A DNA stretch of 64,000 bases from an uncultured Prevotellaceae bacterium (lineage in GTDB: Bacteria; Bacteroidota; Bacteroidia; Bacteroidales; Muribaculaceae), in NCBI GenBank assembly GCA_947165485.1, contig CAMVAP010000005.1:27607-91606 (forward strand), given 5' to 3'. The position numbers and the translations under genes were made by a program. How positions within the stretch are numbered: the stretch's first letter is position 1; each line of letters opens with the position of its first letter. The notes below the pieces were generated by a model. That model did not search any database and was not told the origin of the DNA. It saw only the letters and a program-made list of their open reading frames with translations. Shown one piece after another: positions 56,201 to 61,880 of this stretch.

Positions 56201-56289
56201 TCGTTAAAGACCTGTTCCTGGGCCTGCAATGGAGACGCCATTGACAAACATGCGGCAAGACCCAACAGCACTTTACTTGATTTTTTCAT
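53242..56289 (-). CDS. Large secreted N-acetylmuramoyl-L-alanine amidase (Amidase_3) with inserted golvesin-like domain
   Basis: A 1015-residue secreted protein (signal peptide to ~LQAQ, residue 24). The Amidase_3 zinc residues are spread over the sequence: His155 in MWPSHGWYF, Glu178 in QTVEDM, then His in CLHTDAGATPDDE (near 486) and Glu in PAVLMELLSHQNF (near 571). Between them is an inserted beta-rich golvesin/xanthan-lyase-like domain (~285-400; YAIYISYQSLPNSARDVTY). A fibronectin type III-like domain follows at ~640-730, then a flavodoxin/GATase-like C-terminal region. It should cleave the amide bond between MurNAc and the peptide. It heads the ten-gene operon. Confidence 0.84.
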   Translation of the reverse strand: MKKSSKVLLGLAACLSMASPLQAQEQVFNEEQQAAVQRIVASKLPEHMGVGDLKLRSLMLENDTVKVDVSENFGDVPFTQEGVEQMRDEIRDALGGDFQDSPVLITIVGNDINKYFADYEPAYKRSHKPFISELDANRHYKHGLDGNIIAMWPSHGWYFEPKLNRWEWQRARLMQTVEDMYTHSYVLPFLIPMLENAGAYVWNARERDTHNYGAVVDNDPSELAQQGYSEHNGKQKWQAGKGVGFAFLRDQYKDFENPFTEGTYRMVKAEKDKKKLSTATWDVEMPYAGDYAIYISYQSLPNSARDVTYTVNSLAGKRQFRVDQTMAGGVWVYLGTFPLAKGMNKDVVEVSNLSEDKNAVITADAISVGGGYGNIARRVALPTEENLAIVAEQKAQGENNESCLGKPGVEYSYIGSGNHPWFHLGSRYYLQWAGFPDSVYSTSRGINDYTDDYRSRGEWVNYLAGGSDVLPDRGGLKVPIDMSFCLHTDAGATPDDETVGTLLIYCTRANGKQFGKYANGTPRELSRRLANLLSTEIVKDVRAKWEPNWTRRGMWDKSYYEARVPEVPAVLMELLSHQNFADMKYGLDPMFRFDVSRAIYKGMLKFIAQRDHRSYVIQPLPVNSFAISKTDKGRYLLTWEPTHDDLSEGADATSYIVCERVGVDGGFKEIATVKGPQYSVNIDDHKIHSYRIIAMNDGGRSFPSETLSLGEAAPSKGDVLVVNGFTRVSGPDWFEDSIRAGFDDNKDHGVPYIQQINYLGSQYEFRRSIEWKDDDSPGFGASRSDCETMNVAGNTFDYPAVHGEALINAGYSFVSCSQQALENHYQTGDYRVMDLILGKQKEISTGSGLKPTRFKIYTPGLMSALRAFTQQGGSIIMSGSFVGSDLWDNAAGNNDAQGQAFAREVLGFEGLNGRASLDGTIVAVDCPARSLAKEGTWEFVNKLNDKQYAVESPDAIRASDSRGFTWLRYGENGLPAAIASDRGGYRTVVLGFPLEAMTYSTDCTGLMQRILEYLK

Positions 56290-56325
56290 CTTGGTTTATC
56301 TCGTGTATTTGGTTATCTAATGCAA

Positions 56326-56356
56326 CAAAAGTACACAAACCAAATGAAAAACCAAA
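56326..56356 (-). promoter_or_regulatory. Promoter of the peptidoglycan-salvage operon
   Basis: Minus strand: -33 TTTG (56356-56353), 19-base spacer, -7 TACTTTTG (56333-56326). Transcription would begin near 56319, 30 bases before the amidase start. Confidence 0.8.
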
Positions 56357-56566
56357 ACAAAACCACCCAAAACGCCCTCTATACAACATTTTTTATAGAT
56401 TAACTACACTTTTTAAGAGAAGTCAAAAAAACTTCATCGGCAAATAACAAGAGCGCAAACGCATCTGGGTTGAACAAACCGAACAAGAATTCGCTCAACT
56501 CAGACAGCAGATGCAACCTTCCAAATGAAAAACCTTAATAATGCTCAGTAGCAACAGTTATAAATC

Positions 56567-57433
56567 CTAATCCAGGGACTCGCTGTGATAGGCGACGAGG
56601 CCGGGCATGGAGCTGAGGATGATTTTCCTGACCGTGGCGCCAAAGTCATTGGCCACCTCAAGGAGGATCTCGCTGTAGGTTGTAGCGATGGGTCCCACAA
56701 AGCTCACAGGGTAACTCTTGTAATCATATTGCGCCACATTGCGCTCAAAGAAACGCCTGAACTCCCGCGAGATCAGGTCATGGACATAGGGATTATCGAG
56801 ATGCTCGCTCAGGAAGAACGAGTAGTGGCGCAGGTTGCGCGTGGCAGCGGGATTATTGAGCACGGCATCCAGGACCTCGGCGCGTGTCACCTTGTATTTA
56901 TCAAAGAAGTCCTCGGTCAGCAGCCGGGGAGCAAGCCCCTTGAGCGCATCGCCCAGGAACACGCGGCCCAGCGCCGCGCCACTGCCCTCATCACCCAGGA
57001 TAAAGCCCAGTGCCGGGACATTCTTGACGATGTCATTCCCGTCATAGAAACATGAATTGCTGCCCGTCCCCAGGATGCAAGCCAGGCCCGGTTCACGCAC
57101 CAGCAGACCGCGGGCGGCACCCAGCAGGTCGCTCATCACCGTCACGGGCGTCTTGAACTGAGCCACCAGTGATCCCTCGATAATCTTATTCTTCTCGGGT
57201 CCTGAACAGCCTGCGCCATAAAAATAGACATGATTCCAGCGGCGCTTGAAGAATTCAGGCGGCAGCTCCAGACGGATGCTATGGCTGATCTCACGACGCG
57301 ACATGAAAAACGGGTTCAAACCCGAGGTCGCAGCGTGCTCGAGCACCTGCCCACCCTCGATCAACGACCACTCGGTGCGTGTCGTGCTGCTCTCGGCTAT
57401 CAATGTAACGTTCTGACCCTTTATACCTGCCAT
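56567..57433 (-). CDS. Diverged BadF/BadG-type sugar kinase paralogue
   Basis: A 288-residue ASKHA-fold protein clearly related to the MurK-like kinase at 43738: ACILGTGSNSCFYDG and LGFILGDEGSGAALGRVFLGD match almost exactly. The N-terminal phosphate-1 motif, however, reads LIAESSTTRTEW, where the other copy has ADCGSTKINW. The usual Asp is Glu and the Gly is lost, so activity may be altered. It is a single gene with its own -7 box (57503-57510). A second sugar kinase or a sensor for muro-sugars are both possible. Confidence 0.8.
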   Translation of the reverse strand: MAGIKGQNVTLIAESSTTRTEWSLIEGGQVLEHAATSGLNPFFMSRREISHSIRLELPPEFFKRRWNHVYFYGAGCSGPEKNKIIEGSLVAQFKTPVTVMSDLLGAARGLLVREPGLACILGTGSNSCFYDGNDIVKNVPALGFILGDEGSGAALGRVFLGDALKGLAPRLLTEDFFDKYKVTRAEVLDAVLNNPAATRNLRHYSFFLSEHLDNPYVHDLISREFRRFFERNVAQYDYKSYPVSFVGPIATTYSEILLEVANDFGATVRKIILSSMPGLVAYHSESLD

Positions 57434-57502
57434 ATCGGTTAACGAATGTTTATGTCTATTAATTGTATGTTAAATTCAACGGTAATCAGTTGATTGCGGC
57501 TG

Positions 57503-57510
57503 CAAAGTTA
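57503..57510 (-). promoter_or_regulatory. Promoter -7 element of the diverged sugar kinase gene
   Basis: Minus-strand TAACTTTG (57510-57503) matches TAnnTTTG. No good -33 TTTG is present at the usual spacing. Transcription would begin near 57496, leaving a ~63-base leader. Confidence 0.45.
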
Positions 57511-57722
57511 TGCAAAATCCACAAGATAACGCCCCTATTTCCTATATAATTCCAACAAATAAACAATGATTAACACACGACAACACCCATTAACCAAATC
57601 GCTTGATACCCACTGCAACACCCGCATAACGCACACCCCACCACACACGCAAAAAGCCACCTGCCTCGCCGGCAAGTGGCCACATGATCATGAAAAGAGT
57701 TCTTACTGTTCTTACTCGTGCA

Positions 57723-58175
57723 TCAAGCGATGTCGATGACACGATCAATCTTCTTCTCGGGCTCGGGAGCGAGCTTGGGCAGCTCGATGGACAGGATACC
57801 GTCCTCAACCTTGGCGCTGATGTGTTCCTTGTCCACCTCGTCGGGCAGGATATAGGTCTGCTCATAGTTGGTGTAAGAGAACTCACGACGCACGTAGTGG
57901 AACTTCTCGGCCTCCTCCTTGGCGGGTTTCTCCTCATGCTCGGCCTTATGCTCAATCTTGACGACCAGGTTGCCATCCTCGTTGATGTTCACCTTGCAAT
58001 ACTCCTTCTTGAGGCCGGGAGCGGCGACTTCCATCGTGAAGGCCTTCTCACTCTCCTTGACGTTGACTGCCGGAGCGGTCGTTGCCGTGCGGGGCATCCA
58101 GTCGGTGTCAAAGAAGTCATTAAATGCGGTGTCTAACCAATTGCGGTTGTTGTTGCGAATTACTGGAAATAACAT
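57723..58175 (-). CDS. Hsp20/alpha-crystallin small heat-shock protein
   Basis: A 150-residue cytoplasmic holdase chaperone. The alpha-crystallin domain spans ~35-140: VNVKESEKAFTMEVAAPGLK, EHEEKPAKEEAEKFHYVRRE, and DGILSIELPKL; the last is the conserved GxLxIxLPK signature. The start is the ATG at 58175, since it has an AGGAGG Shine-Dalgarno eight bases upstream, unusually strong for this phylum; an upstream TTG would add two residues. Upstream lies a sigma-54-type -24/-12 promoter with two palindromes and a leader hairpin, so it is probably stress-induced through an enhancer-binding protein. Confidence 0.93.
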   Translation of the reverse strand: MLFPVIRNNNRNWLDTAFNDFFDTDWMPRTATTAPAVNVKESEKAFTMEVAAPGLKKEYCKVNINEDGNLVVKIEHKAEHEEKPAKEEAEKFHYVRREFSYTNYEQTYILPDEVDKEHISAKVEDGILSIELPKLAPEPEKKIDRVIDIA

Positions 58176-58234
58176 AATCAATACCTCCTAATTCTATTTT
58201 TTAATTTATGAGTCTTTAAATGTTTGTTTTCTCT

Positions 58235-58272
58235 CGTTGTGCCTGTGGGTTTTTCAACCCGCTTGCACAACG
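58235..58272 (-). other. Leader hairpin of hsp20 with GAAA tetraloop
   Basis: On the minus strand CGTTGTGC pairs with GCACAACG (outer 8 bp), and an inner GGGTT-GAAA-AACCC forms a second stem. It would be at the extreme 5' end of the mRNA if transcription starts at the predicted site near 58268. It may stabilise the message or act as a temperature-sensitive structure. Confidence 0.6.
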
Positions 58273-58279
58273 GGATAAA

Positions 58280-58293
58280 GCAAACCCGATGCC
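58280..58293 (-). promoter_or_regulatory. Sigma-54 (RpoN)-type -24/-12 promoter of hsp20
   Basis: Minus strand TTTGGCATCGGGTTTGCT has GG (58293-58292) and GC (58281-58280) separated by exactly ten bases, with the surrounding TGGCA and TTGCT of the sigma-54 consensus. No TTTG/TAnnTTTG promoter was found for this gene. Predicted start near 58268. Confidence 0.7.
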
Positions 58294-58326
58294 AAACCCC
58301 AAAAGTATAACTACTGTTAAAAATCA

Positions 58327-58345
58327 AAGACACCCTGTCAGTTTT
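58327..58345. promoter_or_regulatory. Probable activator site, imperfect palindrome
   Basis: GACA-CCC-TGTCAGTTT matches the centre of the perfect palindrome at 58362-58390 but is degenerate on the left arm. Its centre (58334) is 42 bases from the centre of that palindrome, four helical turns, and about 66 bases upstream of the predicted start. Confidence 0.55.
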
Positions 58346-58361
58346 TTAAACTATTTTAAAC

Positions 58362-58390
58362 CAAGAAACTGACAAAATGTCAGTTTCTTG
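58362..58390. promoter_or_regulatory. Perfect 13-bp-arm palindrome, probable enhancer-binding-protein site
   Basis: CAAGAAACTGACA (58362-58374), spacer AAA, TGTCAGTTTCTTG (58378-58390). The centre is about 108 bases upstream of the predicted hsp20 start, a normal distance for a sigma-54 activator site. Confidence 0.7.
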
Positions 58391-58399
58391 CCAAAAGCA

Positions 58400-58421
58400 A
58401 TAGGACCCATACGGATCCTAT
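58400..58421 (-). terminator. Possible terminator of the propeller-amidase operon
   Basis: ATAGGA (58400-58405) pairs with TCCTAT (58416-58421), 50 bases after the stop of the 809-residue amidase gene. On the minus strand it is followed by TGCTTTT. It separates that operon from the hsp20 control region. Confidence 0.45.
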
Positions 58422-58471
58422 CACCATGTATGATCTATCGAAAGAGACCTACAGAGGGGTGGATGCGGCTT

Positions 58472-60901
58472 TTAAAGCATCACCTTACGGGTGGCGGTGC
58501 GGCCATTGATGTGAACGCGCACAAGATAAACACCTGGGGCCATACCAGCCACATTCAGGCAGTTACCGCCAGCCGACTTGATGGTGCGGCCATTGATGTC
58601 CATCAATTCCACGCCCTGCACCCAGGTGTCGGCACTTACGACAATGTAGTCGCCCTCACAGCGAATCTTCAGGCCCGCGATGGCCACCTCTTCGACGCTA
58701 TTACTTGACGCTTTCTTGAGCAGGTTATCGAAGCGGATGGTACCTGTCTTCACCAACGGGTGCTTGGGATCTATGCCGTAATCCATTAAATAAAAGCCGT
58801 TGAATTTGGCATTTCCATATAAATCAAATATACCAGAATTATTCGCCTCAATTTCCATATATCGCCAACCATGGAAATTGATGGGTCCTAAGACAATCCC
58901 GATAGAGTCTCCATTGTCAAAGGAGAAATTGGCGATGAGATAGTGGTAACTCATATCTCCCCATACGTGGATGCCCAACGTATCGCCCGGATAGAAGTAC
59001 GTGTCCGATATGTTCTTGGGGAGGATATATAGTCGTTCGGTGTCGTCGTTGAACTCATAATTCACCTGCAGGGATTTGCTGCCGAACAGCCTCTCGGTCG
59101 AGTTCATCAACTTGATACTGTTAAGCCCATCGGGATCGTTGTTGGAGTTGTTACCGTAGTAGTCATCGGCGTTCTCAAATTCCTCCAAGACCTCCATGCC
59201 GGGCTTGTCGGCACCCGCATCGACGGCGGAGAAGTTGATGACACGGGCTGCGGGCAGGTGGATACCAGCTGTATCGGCAATGTCCACATCAAGGACGAGT
59301 TTGTAATCCTTGCCCACCTCGACGTTCTTGGTCAGCGGAATGCGCACATAACCGTAGTTGTCACCCTTCTTGTTGTACTTGATGCTACGCTTGTTCCAGG
59401 CCAATTCATTGCCCTCGCTGTCGAGCACCCGCAGGCGCTGGAACAGGTTGTAGGTATCGAGCAACGAATCAACACGCAACTCCACCGTGGGCGTCTTGTA
59501 ATGGACCGGCGCACCCTCATAGGGGAACACGGCCAACTCACTCAAGTGGTTGCGTGGCTGCGTGTAGAAGCTCATCGTGAAATCCTCCTGCATGGGCGTG
59601 CCGCCGCCATGCTGGGCGGTATTCTTGAGCGTGAGGGTATAAAGCGTGTTCACGTCAAAGGCATCCACGGGCGTGAATATCAAGCGGTAATAGGAATCCT
59701 CCCAGCGGAAATTGCCTTCCACTGGCGGGTCGAGCGTGAAGGCATCACAGGTGGTCACGCTGTCCATGTCCCAGTTGAAGCCGAGAACAATCTTCTCGCT
59801 GCATTTCACGGCTGGATCGCCATCGCTCCACACGGGACTGTAATCGACCACAACGGGAGGCGTATCGCGCACCCGCTTGAGGTAGAAGTTCTGATAGGTC
59901 ACAGCGTTGGCGCTCACTGTCACCTCGCAGCTCTGGGTGAAATGTGACGGCTCGCTCACCTCAATGGTGTAGTTGCCGGGATTGACATACTTGAACGTGT
60001 AGATACCGTTGCGCAGGGTGTCGGTCATCGTGCGTTGCACCTCGTTGCCGCCCTGGTCCAGCAGGCGCACCGTGGCGCTGTGAATGGGCATGAGGTTGTC
60101 ATCGCCATAGACAATGAACGGCTGGGGATTCTCCTGCAGGCGCTTGATGCGGTCATCACGCACGTTACCCGTCACCACGCCCTGGCCAAAGTCATCCAGT
60201 TTCCCGAAGTACTTGTCGGCACCTAACGAGATGTTCCAGCCCTCCATCCAGCAGTACTGGAGACCCAGCAAGCGGTAGGCCTCGGGGATATAGTCATGGA
60301 ACGAGCCCTCGCTCAGGTTGGCAACGGCACGATTGCCACGCAACACGCCATAGCCCTGGGTGCCCCACTCGGGACGGAACGACCAGTCTCCCCAGATCTG
60401 GTAATTATTGGTCCACACGGTACTCTGGTTGGCATACAGGTAAGGCTCCAAGTCGGCGGCCAGCACATCGGCATTGGCGACCTGGGGGCTACCCGTGTAG
60501 CCACGGTAAAAGACCATCGGGAAATTGGTCACCGAGCTGGTGCCCGTGGCGTTGCTGTGGATCGAGTAGAACACGTCGGCACCACTCTGGTTACACAGGG
60601 CCACGATGGTCGAGAGGGCCAGGTCGTCGGCGGTAGTGTTGGTAACACGCGAGATACTGGTCTTGTAGCCTTTCTTCTGGAGTATTTCCCGCAGGGCGAG
60701 GCCCTTGCGCAGGTTGGACTTCGACTCCCACGAGCCTGCACTATCGCCCTGAGTAAACGGATAGATGACCATATTGCGGTCATCGCTGTCATAGCCGCCA
60801 TGACCGGGATTGATATAAACATGGGGTTGCCCACTGGCAACATTCACCGCCAGCAATGCCAGCAGCACCATCATCATCGGTTGCAAAATTGATTTTTTCA
60901 T
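58472..60901 (-). CDS. Secreted N-acetylmuramoyl-L-alanine amidase (Amidase_3) with C-terminal type IX sorting domain
   Basis: An 809-residue secreted protein. After a signal peptide (LLALLAVNVASG) comes a complete Amidase_3 domain (residues ~28-245): zinc His in INPGHGGYDSDD, Glu in SWESKSNL, His in YSIHSNAT, and catalytic Glu in LSEGSFHDY. Then a Cna-B/FN3-like segment (~285-335), several beta domains, and a final ~70 residues (GVELMDINGRTIKS, GVYLVRVHINGRTATRKVML) typical of a type IX secretion sorting signal. It should therefore be anchored on the cell surface. Its amidase domain is closely related to that of the fusion protein two genes upstream. Confidence 0.88.
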   Translation of the reverse strand: MKKSILQPMMMVLLALLAVNVASGQPHVYINPGHGGYDSDDRNMVIYPFTQGDSAGSWESKSNLRKGLALREILQKKGYKTSISRVTNTTADDLALSTIVALCNQSGADVFYSIHSNATGTSSVTNFPMVFYRGYTGSPQVANADVLAADLEPYLYANQSTVWTNNYQIWGDWSFRPEWGTQGYGVLRGNRAVANLSEGSFHDYIPEAYRLLGLQYCWMEGWNISLGADKYFGKLDDFGQGVVTGNVRDDRIKRLQENPQPFIVYGDDNLMPIHSATVRLLDQGGNEVQRTMTDTLRNGIYTFKYVNPGNYTIEVSEPSHFTQSCEVTVSANAVTYQNFYLKRVRDTPPVVVDYSPVWSDGDPAVKCSEKIVLGFNWDMDSVTTCDAFTLDPPVEGNFRWEDSYYRLIFTPVDAFDVNTLYTLTLKNTAQHGGGTPMQEDFTMSFYTQPRNHLSELAVFPYEGAPVHYKTPTVELRVDSLLDTYNLFQRLRVLDSEGNELAWNKRSIKYNKKGDNYGYVRIPLTKNVEVGKDYKLVLDVDIADTAGIHLPAARVINFSAVDAGADKPGMEVLEEFENADDYYGNNSNNDPDGLNSIKLMNSTERLFGSKSLQVNYEFNDDTERLYILPKNISDTYFYPGDTLGIHVWGDMSYHYLIANFSFDNGDSIGIVLGPINFHGWRYMEIEANNSGIFDLYGNAKFNGFYLMDYGIDPKHPLVKTGTIRFDNLLKKASSNSVEEVAIAGLKIRCEGDYIVVSADTWVQGVELMDINGRTIKSAGGNCLNVAGMAPGVYLVRVHINGRTATRKVML

Positions 60902-60916
60902 GACATGCCAGCAGTT

Positions 60917-61810
60917 TTAAGGGTAAATGTTGATTTTCATCTCATACAGCAGGCCATCGATGGTCGTATAGACAATCTTGCCTCCGCCACAGGTGGGTTG
61001 CATCGCCATCGACACGGGCTTGGTCAGTTCGGTCTGCCACGTGCCGTCGGCCTTGAGCAGCAACAGCTGGGACGAGACGAATTGGTGACCGTCATCCTTA
61101 GCGTTTTGAGCCACCAGGTAGTCATTATTATACCAGCATGGCATCTCATAGTTGCCCAGCATGGCAACCACCTGACCACGCAGGTCAATCACCACGATGC
61201 CCTTGCCAGCGGCAAAGAAGGCCACACGCTTGCCATTGGGCGAAAGCGAGGCCCACAGGTAGCCAGCCCATGAATCGACGGGGCTGAATATCCGCTCCTG
61301 GCCATCCACGATGACGTGGACGCGACTGCCCTCGGTCCAGGCAGCCTGGCCGATGTCGCCCGACGAGTTATAATCCTTGCCAGGTGACCTCAAGGCTCCG
61401 CCACGCGTAGCCGGTACGGCCCTGACGGTTCCATGCTGTGACGGTGTGACAACGGTCGCCTGGCGAGTGTGCAGGTCATAGCACTGGCCCGTGCGATAAA
61501 CCAGGCGATCCTCGCCCAACTCCTGGGTCACAAAATACACCTTGCCGTCACCGCCCCAGCAGGCATCATGCCCCGCCACGTGGTCGCGGGTCACCACAGT
61601 GGTCACCCCATCGGCCATATCATGGAGCTTCAACGAGCCATCCTCACAGGAAAACAGTAATCGGTCACCCGTGCTATTGAGCACGGGATAATAGGCAGGT
61701 CCCTCGACGCCTTCCAGCAAGCGCTGGAGCGAGGCCACCTCCACTTCTTGACCCAGAGCCGGCAGCGACACTGCAGCCAGTAGCATCAACATTGTCAACA
61801 GTTTTCTCAT
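60917..61810 (-). CDS. Secreted TolB-like beta-propeller protein
   Basis: A 297-residue protein with a signal peptide (LLTMLMLLAAVSLPALG) and repeated TolB/PD40-type propeller blades (YYPVLNSTGDRLLFSCEDG, GYLWASLSPNGKRVAFFAAG, MPCWYNNDYLVAQNA). It aligns over its length with the N-terminal half of the next gene upstream, but the amidase part is missing. It could bind peptidoglycan or act with the neighbouring amidase (inference). It lies 15 bases before the 809-residue amidase gene. Confidence 0.8.
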   Translation of the reverse strand: MRKLLTMLMLLAAVSLPALGQEVEVASLQRLLEGVEGPAYYPVLNSTGDRLLFSCEDGSLKLHDMADGVTTVVTRDHVAGHDACWGGDGKVYFVTQELGEDRLVYRTGQCYDLHTRQATVVTPSQHGTVRAVPATRGGALRSPGKDYNSSGDIGQAAWTEGSRVHVIVDGQERIFSPVDSWAGYLWASLSPNGKRVAFFAAGKGIVVIDLRGQVVAMLGNYEMPCWYNNDYLVAQNAKDDGHQFVSSQLLLLKADGTWQTELTKPVSMAMQPTCGGGKIVYTTIDGLLYEMKINIYP

Positions 61811-61835
61811 CTTTCTTGAATTATGATTGAGGTAA

Positions 61836-61880
61836 TAAATAACTAAGGACTAGGGACCAGAAACTAGGGACTAGAAACTA
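61836..61880 (-). repeat. Heptanucleotide TAG array at the stop codon of the fusion gene
   Basis: On the minus strand the stop codon opens a series TAGTTTC, TAGTCCC, TAGTTTC, TGGTCCC, TAGTCCT, TAGTT. Period seven with a TAG in nearly every unit, but the unit differs from that at 231 and 51668. Confidence 0.82.

Noticed and set aside
58176..58181. TTG start two codons upstream for hsp20
   Set aside because: The ATG at 58175 has the AGGAGG at optimal distance.
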